A model generated the notes under the pieces. The model had not been told where the DNA came from, did no database searches, and saw only the letters and a list, made by a program, of their open reading frames with translations. This document shows positions 7,511 to 14,019 of a DNA stretch of 24,737 bases, piece by piece. Position numbers and translations under genes: made by a program. Source of the stretch: Lachnospiraceae bacterium (GTDB lineage Bacteria; Bacillota; Clostridia; Lachnospirales; Lachnospiraceae); contig JAIECC010000175.1 in NCBI GenBank assembly GCA_029068665.1, positions 1 to 24,737 of the forward strand, read 5' to 3'. Position 1 is the stretch's first letter; the number at the start of each line of letters is the position of its first letter.

Positions 7511-8760
7511 CAGTAGAAGAATTTGTGAATAGTGGGATACAGCTTTTTAATTTTTGTGCTGTCTATTATGTCATACAGCTTGTAAGATGTGTGCTATTTT
7601 CTTTTGTTGTATTTGCATTTGTGGTTCTCATGCGAAAAACGGTATTGAAAAACAGTGTATTTCTAAAGGGTGCATTATGGAGTCTGTTTCTTCCTGTCTT
7701 GTTTGTAGGGAAACTGAAATTTTTTTATGAAAGCTCAATAGGCATCATATTGTTTTCATGGTGGAATGGAATATTTATAAATCATGTGTGGGTCGGATGG
7801 CTGTACCTATGTGGTGTATTTATATATGCTGTCCGGTTGTTTTACAAAAGAAGAAAGCTGAAAAATATGGTTAGGGGCATGGAAAAAAGAAAAGTGGATG
7901 ATACGATTATTTATGTTACGAATCTTCCTGTTACACCGTCTACCATAGGGGTATTCAGACCAAAGATTGTAATACCTGCAGTTATATTGAAAGAATATGA
8001 TAGAAAAGAACTACAGGCAATCCTGCTTCATGAAAAGACGCACATTCGGTTGGGACATTTATTGTTTTATTTTCTGTGGGATGTGTTGCGAGTGCTTTTA
8101 TGGTTGAATCCGCTTCTTACCATAGGTATAAAATTCTTTCGAGAGGACATGGAGGAAATCTGTGATTGGGTAACAATCCGAAGAAGCAAAGGAAAAGCAT
8201 ATGCTTATGGTCAGCTTCTGCTAAAGAGTATGAGGATTTTACAGGAAGAAAGTGAAGATTTTAACATGTTTGCTACTTTTGTGGGAGATAAGGAATATCA
8301 GGATATCCGGCAGAGAATGACAAGGATAGCCCGGTATAGACCGTATAAGCGGATTGTAGCAGTCAGTATATTGGTTGTCTCTGTGTTGTGTGTTATGGGG
8401 ACAGTTATATGGATAAAAGATATTTCTTATGACAGATATAATGAAAATGACATTATGTTTACATATGGATATGATGGAAGAAATGTTACTTTTTTTGATA
8501 ACAGTGATGCTTTGTACCAAATGGTTTCTTATGACGACAGCTATGTTTATGTGAACAGAGAAGCCTTTGAAAATTATTTGTATGACAATCATGCGGCAGG
8601 AGATATTTTTATTGTTTTTGGAGGATTTTATAAACTTCCCGGAGTTGGAGGTACCGGATGTACCTGCTATTATGAACCCGGTTCAGAAGATTCCATAGTT
8701 AAAATCCCTTATGAGAACCCCATGAGTGACTGGAGGGTGAGATTGCTAAAAATGCTATAA
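7507..8760 (+). CDS. BlaR1/MecR1-like M56 membrane metalloprotease with unusual sensor domain
   Basis: The product is 417 residues. Hydrophobic segments at about 18-42, 55-70, 78-110 and 283-303 give the four-helix BlaR1 layout. The zinc site is HEKTH (175-179), with a downstream ExxxD (E216-D220, EEICD) as the third ligand; together these define peptidase family M56. After the last membrane helix only about 114 residues remain, rich in Tyr, Asp and Gly (for example GGFYKLPGVGGTGCTCYYEP). This part has no visible SxxK, SxN or KTG motif of the penicillin-binding sensor domain found in true BlaR1. The protein probably cleaves or inactivates the overlapping BlaI-type repressor after sensing an unknown external signal; that partnership is inferred from the ATGA overlap. 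Confidence 0.88.
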   Translation: MTVEEFVNSGIQLFNFCAVYYVIQLVRCVLFSFVVFAFVVLMRKTVLKNSVFLKGALWSLFLPVLFVGKLKFFYESSIGIILFSWWNGIFINHVWVGWLYLCGVFIYAVRLFYKRRKLKNMVRGMEKRKVDDTIIYVTNLPVTPSTIGVFRPKIVIPAVILKEYDRKELQAILLHEKTHIRLGHLLFYFLWDVLRVLLWLNPLLTIGIKFFREDMEEICDWVTIRRSKGKAYAYGQLLLKSMRILQEESEDFNMFATFVGDKEYQDIRQRMTRIARYRPYKRIVAVSILVVSVLCVMGTVIWIKDISYDRYNENDIMFTYGYDGRNVTFFDNSDALYQMVSYDDSYVYVNREAFENYLYDNHAAGDIFIVFGGFYKLPGVGGTGCTCYYEPGSEDSIVKIPYENPMSDWRVRLLKML

Positions 8761-8812
8761 ATGTAACATGGAAATGGATTTCAAATTAATTTTTATCAAG
8801 GAGGACAAAATT

Positions 8813-9541
8813 ATGGCAATGGAGATTACAAACAATTACAGCAGCTATGCGGTGCAGGGCATGGCAGAAAGCAGTGCGGCAAACAGCACAAAAAAGAAGG
8901 AAACTGTCAAAACATCAGAAAAAGCAGGAAATAGTAAATCAAAAAGTACGACCGACTATATGAGTGAGCTGGCAAAGCTTGCTCCAAGTGTGGAATGCAG
9001 CGTTAGAAATGGGTTTTCGTCAGCAAAGACCGGTAAAACTCTGACGATCAATCCAAAGCTGTTGGAAAAAATGCAGAATGATCCGGAGAAAGAAAAAGAA
9101 GTGAAAGAACTGATCAAAGGTGTGGAATCTATGACAAAGCTGGTAGACAGCATTAATAATGCCAGTGGCTGGAAAACTGTATTTCGGCATAGTTATATAG
9201 ACGAAAATGGAAAATATCGTGAAGTCGCTCTTACTCGAAATGAACACGGCTATAAAATAAGTGAAAAATTCCGGGAAGAAAGACGGAAAAATGCTGAAAA
9301 GCTAATTGAAAAAACAAAAGAAAAAGCGGCAAAAAAGAAAGAAGAATTAAAGGAAATGCTGGAAGAAAAGAAAGTTGAACAGCTTTTAAGTGAAAAGATG
9401 GCGGCTTCCGAAGATGGCATGATTTACCTGGATGACACAGAGTTTAAGACCATCATGGAAGCTATGAAAGAGGATAGTACAGGCAAAGCCAATACAAAGG
9501 AACAGGCACAGGTTGGTGCAAATTTAGATTTGCAGGTATAG
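8813..9541 (+). CDS. DUF6033-like helical protein of unknown function
   Basis: The product is 242 residues with no signal peptide or membrane segment. It starts MAMEITNNYSSYAVQGMAES, followed by a Ser/Lys-rich stretch (about 28-58) that is probably disordered. A central segment includes SVRNGFSSAKTGKTLTINPK and a W-containing FRHSYIDENGKYREV strand pair. Residues about 150-200 form a long Lys/Glu coiled coil. The pattern resembles DUF6033 proteins of Lachnospiraceae, from memory only. I chose the ATG at 8813 because AAGGAGG (8798-8804) lies 8 nt upstream; an in-frame ATG at 8768 has no such site. It lies 52 nt after the BlaR1-like gene without a terminator between, so it may be transcribed with that operon. 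Confidence 0.75.
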   Translation: MAMEITNNYSSYAVQGMAESSAANSTKKKETVKTSEKAGNSKSKSTTDYMSELAKLAPSVECSVRNGFSSAKTGKTLTINPKLLEKMQNDPEKEKEVKELIKGVESMTKLVDSINNASGWKTVFRHSYIDENGKYREVALTRNEHGYKISEKFREERRKNAEKLIEKTKEKAAKKKEELKEMLEEKKVEQLLSEKMAASEDGMIYLDDTEFKTIMEAMKEDSTGKANTKEQAQVGANLDLQV

Positions 9542-9546
9542 AAAAG

Positions 9547-9580
9547 CAAAATGATTCCATTGGAACTATAGGTCATTTTG
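9547..9580. terminator. Possible bidirectional terminator between convergent genes
   Basis: CAAAATGA (9547-9554) pairs with TCATTTTG (9573-9580) around an 18-nt loop, between the ends of the DUF6033-like gene and the convergent methyltransferase gene. The A/T flanks provide T runs on both strands, but the stem is weak. Confidence 0.35.
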
Positions 9581-10517
9581 GATTTGATGCCTTTTTCTGC
9601 AGTGTAGTTGTATTCCGTTCCCAAAAGACCCCATCTGTATACCCTTGGATAGAAGCATCTGTCTCTGCCATTTCAAGACGCTTTTCTGCCCAGATACAGT
9701 ATTGTTCATTCTGCTCGATACCAACAAAATGGCGATTCAGCTTTTTTGCAGTAACAGAAGTAGAACCAGAGCCCAGGAAAGGATCAAATACAAGATCCCC
9801 TTCATTGGAGCTTGCAAGAATCAGCTTTGCCAGAAGCTTTTCCGGCTTTTGGGTTGGATGAGCTGTATTTTCAGGCATGGACCAGTATGGGATGGAAATA
9901 TCATCCCAGAAGTTGGAGGGATATGTATTTCTAAACTTTCCTGCTTTGGTTTCCTCCCAATCCTTTGGTTTTCCTTCTATTTTATATGGTGCAATTACTT
10001 TTCGTCTTACTTTTACAGCTTCCACATTGAATGTGTATGTTTTTGATTTTGTTGCAAACCAAATATCTTCCATGCCGTTTTTCCAGTTGTTTAGTGCTCC
10101 CCGTCCTTTTTCTCTCTGCCATGTTATACGATTTTGGACATAAAAATATTTTTTGAGAATGCGGCCGATTGCCGGACTGGATTGCCAGTCACAGCAAACG
10201 TAAATGGTGGCATTATCCTTCAATAGCGGAAGCATAAGCTTGATCCATGCTTCTGTATATTCTTCATACAAATCATCGGAGGTTTTCTTAAATTTCTGAC
10301 CATGAAAGTCTTTATCAAGGTTATAAGGAGGATCAACGATAAGTAAATCAACAAATTCATGTGGAAAAAAGGGAAGTACAGATAAAGTATTTCCCTTTAT
10401 TGTTTTATCTAAAATGTCAGAAAGATTTACAGGGCTATTAACGGTTATGCATCGGTCCAGATAGCATCGCCCTTCCTCTACAGTAATATCAATTGTTTTA
10501 TTTCGTTTAGCCTTCAT
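9573..10517 (-). CDS. Solitary DNA methyltransferase, beta class (DPPY)
   Basis: The product is 314 residues. The order of motifs is permuted as in the beta class. The catalytic motif IV VDPPYNLDKDF lies at about 61-71, then a target-recognition region with FNVEAVKVRRKVIAPYK. Motif X HPTQKPEKLLAKLI and the AdoMet-binding motif I VFDPFLGSGSTSV lie near the C-terminus. DPPY methylases usually make N6-methyladenine; N4-methylcytosine is less likely. The target sequence cannot be read from the protein. No restriction endonuclease gene is adjacent, so it looks like an orphan enzyme. I prefer the ATG at 10517, preceded by GAGG about 10 nt away; a GTG at 10532 would add five residues. The gene is convergent with 8813-9541 and divergent from the LytTR operon. 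Confidence 0.9.
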   Translation of the reverse strand: MKAKRNKTIDITVEEGRCYLDRCITVNSPVNLSDILDKTIKGNTLSVLPFFPHEFVDLLIVDPPYNLDKDFHGQKFKKTSDDLYEEYTEAWIKLMLPLLKDNATIYVCCDWQSSPAIGRILKKYFYVQNRITWQREKGRGALNNWKNGMEDIWFATKSKTYTFNVEAVKVRRKVIAPYKIEGKPKDWEETKAGKFRNTYPSNFWDDISIPYWSMPENTAHPTQKPEKLLAKLILASSNEGDLVFDPFLGSGSTSVTAKKLNRHFVGIEQNEQYCIWAEKRLEMAETDASIQGYTDGVFWERNTTTLQKKASNPK

Positions 10518-10548
10518 AAGAGTTATCCTCACTTAGTATAATAACCTT

Positions 10549-10576
10549 ATTATAACAATTTTTGTATTGAATACAA
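10549..10576 (-). promoter_or_regulatory. Methyltransferase promoter with a palindromic -35 region
   Basis: On the minus strand TTGTAT (10576-10571), a 16-nt spacer and TATAAT (10554-10549) lie about 32 nt before the ATG. The -35 is one arm of a perfect inverted repeat TTGTATT-G-AATACAA (10562-10576, plus strand). A dimeric regulator could bind there and block the promoter. Confidence 0.6.
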
Positions 10577-10684
10577 CTGAGATTCGGAATTTCACGGCAG
10601 GATACTTATAGATTTTGTACCACATACTGGTCTATAGCTTGTGGAATTCTATGATTTTATATAAACTAACCAGGGAGGTGCAGG

Positions 10685-11119
10685 ATGGAAGTTGAAATAA
10701 TCAAACAAAAGGAAGAGAAGATAAGGGTTACAATTGCATGTAATCAGGTTGATGAACGGATTTTCCGGTTAAAAAGACATATTGAAGCATTTCATGAGAA
10801 AATTCAGGGAAGAAAAGAAGGTCAGGTTGTTTTTGTAGAGCTCTCTGAGATTCTTTATTTTGAGGTGGTAGATAACCGAAGCTTTTTATATACATCGGAT
10901 GATGTGCTGGAAATAGAACAGAAGCTATATGAATTGGAGTATCTTTTTTTGAAGGACGATTTTATGAGAAGTTCCAAATCACAGATTATCAATATCAATC
11001 GGATTGCCAGTCTCAGACCGGAACTGAATCGTACCATTCAGGCAACCATGTGCAACGGTGAGCAGCTTTATATTTCACGGAAATATGCAGGAGAAATTAA
11101 AAAAAGATTGGGGATTTAG
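10685..11119 (+). CDS. LytTR-domain DNA-binding regulator without receiver domain
   Basis: The product is 144 residues. Residues about 45-144 form a LytTR domain (VVFVELSEILYFEVVDNRSFLYT, FMRSSKSQIININRIASL, then the closing EQLYISRKYAGEIKKRLG). The first 45 residues are a short charged segment, not a CheY-like receiver, so it is not a classical response regulator. Such stand-alone LytTR proteins are commonly paired with a DUF3021 membrane protein, as here: that gene begins 11 nt after the stop. In other LytTR systems the membrane partner restrains the regulator; that is assumed here, not seen. GGGAGGTG stands just before the ATG. Upstream, CCACA and TGTGG form an inverted repeat with a 15-nt spacer between about 10620 and 10645, a weak operator candidate. 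Confidence 0.9.
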   Translation: MEVEIIKQKEEKIRVTIACNQVDERIFRLKRHIEAFHEKIQGRKEGQVVFVELSEILYFEVVDNRSFLYTSDDVLEIEQKLYELEYLFLKDDFMRSSKSQIININRIASLRPELNRTIQATMCNGEQLYISRKYAGEIKKRLGI

Positions 11120-11130
11120 GAGGTATGAAA

Positions 11131-11577
11131 ATGAGCAGAGAGAAAATAAAGAAGTTTTTGGTCTGGATGCGGAATGGAGTTTCCATATCCTTTACATGGC
11201 TGGCATTATTGCTGCTGATTTTAAGTATTGCTTTGGGATTGGAAACGATTTCCGTAACTGTATTAGTTCAGATGCTGGTATTTGTAACAGGAGGAGTTTT
11301 TCTGTTTACCTTATTATTTTCGGATGTGGCAATAAGAAAGTTAGGATTTGTAGGAAGACTGACCAGCTTTATGCTGATTTTCAGTGTATATGAAGGTTGT
11401 TGCTTTTATTTGTTCGGACTGTTTCATGGAGAGGGGAGTTTTCTGCAATGGCTTATTTTTGCAGGAATTATTGTAATACTATATTTTCTGTGCATAGGTA
11501 TATTTCGAATCTACAGCAGGAGAAAGGAAGTGGAATATACGCAGGCACTGCAAAGATATCAGCAAAAGCAGATGTAG
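11131..11577 (+). CDS. DUF3021 family four-helix membrane protein
   Basis: The product is 148 residues with four hydrophobic segments (about 15-38, 43-62, 76-96 and 104-128) and a basic C-terminal tail (RIYSRRKEVEYTQALQRYQQ). Length, helix number and the position directly after a LytTR gene fit the DUF3021 family, whose members act with LytTR regulators. I place the start at 11131 because AGGAGG (11118-11123) is then 7 nt away; the ATG at 11125 would be only 1 nt from it. The ribosome binding site overlaps the LytTR stop codon, so translation is probably coupled. It may be the inhibitory or sensing subunit for the LytTR protein; this is inference from context. Confidence 0.82.
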   Translation: MSREKIKKFLVWMRNGVSISFTWLALLLLILSIALGLETISVTVLVQMLVFVTGGVFLFTLLFSDVAIRKLGFVGRLTSFMLIFSVYEGCCFYLFGLFHGEGSFLQWLIFAGIIVILYFLCIGIFRIYSRRKEVEYTQALQRYQQKQM

Positions 11578-11602
11578 AATAGAGATAAGGAGGAGCGTAG
11601 AA

Positions 11603-12169
11603 ATGAGTAAAAATGAAATGGAAGAGGCAATAAATTACATGCGAAGGGATTCAGCCGTTAAGAATAAAAAGGGAATTGCATTTATTGGAGCTTCTATAGC
11701 GGTATGGTTGGGGGTTTTACTGATTCAGTTTATGGATTTGCCTATAGAAATCAGAAACCTATATTCCTGGTTCTCGGTTTCGCTTTTGATGCCCTTGGCA
11801 CTGATGCTTACAAAAGCCTTGGGTATAAAAATGCAGAATAAGGAGAATCCACTGAATAAAGCAGGAATGCTATTTACTATGAATCAAATATTGTATATCT
11901 GTATTGTGTGCTGGGTATATGCAGCTGTGCCGGAGCGTATGATTATGGTGCTGGCTATGGTATTTGGTGGACATTTGCTTCCCTTTGCCTGGCTTTATTG
12001 CTCGAAAGCTTATGCAGTCTCTGCAGTGATTGTTGTGATTGGTTCTCTGATTCTGGGCTGCAGATTTCCGTCATGGGTAGTGGCTGCCGGTATGCTTGCT
12101 TACGAATGCCTGTTTACTCTGTGGCTTTTGGTTGAAAACATGAGGAATGACATTGACAACTTGAATTAG
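11603..12169 (+). CDS. Polytopic membrane protein, DUF7010-like
   Basis: The product is 188 residues with about six hydrophobic segments (roughly 25-43, 52-70, 88-107, 110-131, 136-152 and 156-178). The N-terminal head is charged (MSKNEMEEAINYMRRDSAVK). Size and layout suggest the DUF7010 family, at low certainty. AAGGAGG lies 8 nt before the ATG and the gap from the DUF3021 gene is 25 nt, so it closes the LytTR operon and may be a target or further subunit of that system. Its last codons contain a TTGACA box that belongs to a downstream small-RNA promoter. Confidence 0.7.
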   Translation: MSKNEMEEAINYMRRDSAVKNKKGIAFIGASIAVWLGVLLIQFMDLPIEIRNLYSWFSVSLLMPLALMLTKALGIKMQNKENPLNKAGMLFTMNQILYICIVCWVYAAVPERMIMVLAMVFGGHLLPFAWLYCSKAYAVSAVIVVIGSLILGCRFPSWVVAAGMLAYECLFTLWLLVENMRNDIDNLN

Positions 12170-12181
12170 TTGGAATACAAT
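12153..12181 (+). promoter_or_regulatory. Consensus promoter for a small RNA (antitoxin candidate)
   Basis: TTGACA (12153-12158), a 17-nt spacer and TACAAT (12176-12181) start inside the 3' end of the preceding gene. No coding sequence with a ribosome binding site follows within the next 110 nt, only a stem-loop and a terminator, so this near-perfect promoter should make a short untranslated RNA. Confidence 0.7.
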
Positions 12182-12187
12182 ATGCTT

Positions 12188-12293
12188 AACAAGGGAGCTG
12201 GAAGGTGAATGCACCTCACCCGTTCCGGCGAATAAGTTTTAGTTACAAAAGTAGCTGTCCACTCTTTAGCAGGAAGCAGGACGGCTACTTTTT
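12188..12293 (+). ncRNA. Candidate antisense antitoxin RNA
   Basis: The predicted RNA is about 106 nt, starting 7 nt after the -10 box and ending at the bidirectional terminator. Its 5' part folds as GGAA-GGTGA (12200-12208) with TCACC-CG-TTCC (12216-12226). It then carries CTCACC, CCGGC and TAAGT (12215-12237). The same three blocks recur, closely packed, at 12431-12444 in the leader of the convergent toxin message, so the two RNAs can pair there and across the whole terminator. This is the architecture of Fst/RNAII and TxpA/RatA type I systems. No RNA data are available to me, so the RNA itself is inferred. Confidence 0.5.
12247..12293. terminator. Bidirectional terminator shared by toxin and antitoxin RNAs
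   Basis: AAAAGTAGCTGTCC (12247-12260) pairs with GGACGGCTACTTTT (12279-12292), one T-G pair in the stem, with an 18-nt loop. T runs follow on both strands. The stop codon of the minus-strand peptide lies inside the stem (12285-12287). Confidence 0.85.
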
Positions 12294-12374
12294 ACGTTTA
12301 TCATGTTTATCTATGTAGGTTAGTATTGACATTAACATAATGACAAAGGCGAAGAAGTCACCCCATGTAACCAT
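12285..12374 (-). CDS. Small hydrophobic peptide, candidate type I toxin (29 aa)
   Basis: The 29-residue peptide begins MVTWGDFFAF, continues with a hydrophobic stretch to about residue 20 (VIMLMSILTY) and ends in a charged tail IDKHDKRKK. That is the layout of membrane-active type I toxins of Firmicutes (Fst, TxpA, holin-like Hol_Tox peptides): a short N-terminus, one membrane helix and a basic end. AAAGGA lies 11 nt before the ATG. It sits directly behind a small stem TTCCG/CGGAA (plus-strand 12391-12406, approximate ends) that could mask it, as described for Fst leaders. Two further in-frame ATG codons lie upstream but overlap the ribosome binding site. The gene is too short for most gene callers. 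Its promoter is only weakly visible: TATACT at 12447-12442 on the minus strand, with no good -35. Toxicity is not shown by sequence. Confidence 0.55.
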   Translation of the reverse strand: MVTWGDFFAFVIMLMSILTYIDKHDKRKK

Positions 12375-12430
12375 AATAATCATCATCCTTTCCGTCAGGT
12401 CTCGGAATGAATGAGAAACACGTCCCCCAG

Positions 12431-12447
12431 CTCACCGGCTAAGTATA
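12431..12447 (-). promoter_or_regulatory. Weak promoter and pairing repeat of the toxin leader
   Basis: On the minus strand TATACT (12447-12442) is a plausible -10 without a clear -35. Just downstream the leader contains the complement of CTCACCGGCTAAGT (12431-12444), the compact copy of the repeat carried by the convergent small RNA. Confidence 0.4.
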
Positions 12448-12541
12448 TTATTATTTTCTGTTTTTTCATTCGTGAGTTCTATATATATTTTGAAATGAAA
12501 ATTTAATACAATTATGGAATATCTGCAATTCATCAAAACAG

Positions 12542-12570
12542 TTGTAAAAATGAGAACAGTATATTAATAT
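12542..12570 (+). promoter_or_regulatory. Probable promoter of the DUF389-aroB genes
   Basis: TTGTAA (12542-12547), a 17-nt spacer and TAATAT (12565-12570) lie 40 nt before the DUF389 start. The match is moderate. The rest of 12375-12541 holds only the toxin leader and A/T-rich sequence. Confidence 0.45.
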
Positions 12571-12609
12571 TAGATTTGTGAGAAAAAGCAAACGAGAGGG
12601 AATATTAAT

Positions 12610-14019
12610 ATGCAGAAGAATAAAAAAGATACGGAAGAGTCAAAAAGCGGAATTCGGAAATATTTCTATGATGTATTTAATATACGGGATGACATGATGA
12701 GCTATGAGGAAATCGATGAAATGATGGAGGAGAATACCGTCATTCATGGTGCCAACATGTGGATTCTCATGCTGGCAGTATTGATTGCTTCTATTGGACT
12801 GAATGTGAATTCCACTGCGGTTATTATTGGCGCCATGCTGATTTCACCGTTGATGAGTGGAATTATGACCATGGGATTTTCTTTGGCAGTCCGGGATTTA
12901 ACATTGCTTAAGAAGTCGTTGACACGATTTGGAACTCAGGTTGCAATCAGTTTGATTGCAGCGACCCTGTATTTCCTGATAACACCTTTAAATGACCCTA
13001 CATCAGAAATGATTGCCAGAACCAGCCCTACATTGTGGGATGTAATGATTGCCTTGTTTGGTGGTATTGCAGGAATGATTGGGAATACCAGACAGAAAAA
13101 AGGAAATGTGATTCCCGGTGTGGCAATTGCAACCGCATTGATGCCGCCTCTGTGTACTGCCGGATATGGAATTGCAAGTCTTCAGCCCCGATTTATCTTT
13201 GGTGCATTTTATTTATTCCTGATTAATACGTTATTTATTACCCTTTCTTCCGCATTTATAGCGGCTGTTCTGGGAGTGCCCCGGCACAAGTATATCCGTC
13301 AGGCGCAGCAAAAACGGATTAACCGGGCTGTTATTGCCATTACGATCATTACAGTGATTCCAAGTGTTTATATTGGAATGATAACCGTACGGGACTCTGT
13401 TATTGCACACAATGTATCCAGTTATCTGAGTAATGAGTTCGTATTTCCGGATACCCAGGTGGTACAGAGCAGTACAGATAAGCAGAACAAGGTGATTTCA
13501 GTTTCTCTGGTAGGAGTGCCGGTGGCAGATGAGGCATTGGCTGTTCTTGAAAAAGAAATGTCTCGTTACAACCTGGATGGTTACACGCTGCATGTGACTC
13601 AAAACTCTATTTTAACGCAGGATGATGTGGAGGATGCGGATAAGATTACCATTGCCATACAGGAGAATACCATATCTGAATTACAGAAACAGTTAGAAGA
13701 ACAACAGGAAAAGATGGATGAAATGGAAAAGAATGTCCAGGCATATGAATCTGAGCAGCAGTCAGCCATAGATTGTCAGAAATTAACGAAAAAAGCGTGT
13801 ACAATCTTTGAAAATCTAAGTTCCTGCAGCTGTGGTATTATGTCCGATACGGAAGAGGATTATATCATGTTTGTGGCAGAAACTACAGAGCCTTTGACAG
13901 AGGAGGAGAAGCAGGCCCTTACGAACTGGCTGAAGAGCGAGACTGGAATCCAGCGTGTTGAACTGATTGAGCAGGAGAAATCGGAAGAAGCGGAGGAAAT
14001 AGAGGATGAGCATATTTAA
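12610..14019 (+). CDS. DUF389 family membrane protein with C-terminal coiled coil
   Basis: The product is 469 residues. The DUF389 core spans about 45-225, with several hydrophobic segments and conserved stretches MLAVLIASIGLNVNS, AVIIGAMLISPLMSGI and PGVAIATALMPPLCTAGYG. A further membrane helix lies near 238-258. The rest is soluble, with a coiled coil at about 355-395 (ISELQKQLEEQQEKMDEME) and a cluster of cysteines near 400-418 (SSCSCGIM). The biochemical role of DUF389 is not established to my knowledge. GAGAGGG lies before the ATG. Its last 14 nt overlap the aroB start, which implies coupled translation, an unusual partner for a shikimate gene. Confidence 0.9.
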   Translation: MQKNKKDTEESKSGIRKYFYDVFNIRDDMMSYEEIDEMMEENTVIHGANMWILMLAVLIASIGLNVNSTAVIIGAMLISPLMSGIMTMGFSLAVRDLTLLKKSLTRFGTQVAISLIAATLYFLITPLNDPTSEMIARTSPTLWDVMIALFGGIAGMIGNTRQKKGNVIPGVAIATALMPPLCTAGYGIASLQPRFIFGAFYLFLINTLFITLSSAFIAAVLGVPRHKYIRQAQQKRINRAVIAITIITVIPSVYIGMITVRDSVIAHNVSSYLSNEFVFPDTQVVQSSTDKQNKVISVSLVGVPVADEALAVLEKEMSRYNLDGYTLHVTQNSILTQDDVEDADKITIAIQENTISELQKQLEEQQEKMDEMEKNVQAYESEQQSAIDCQKLTKKACTIFENLSSCSCGIMSDTEEDYIMFVAETTEPLTEEEKQALTNWLKSETGIQRVELIEQEKSEEAEEIEDEHI

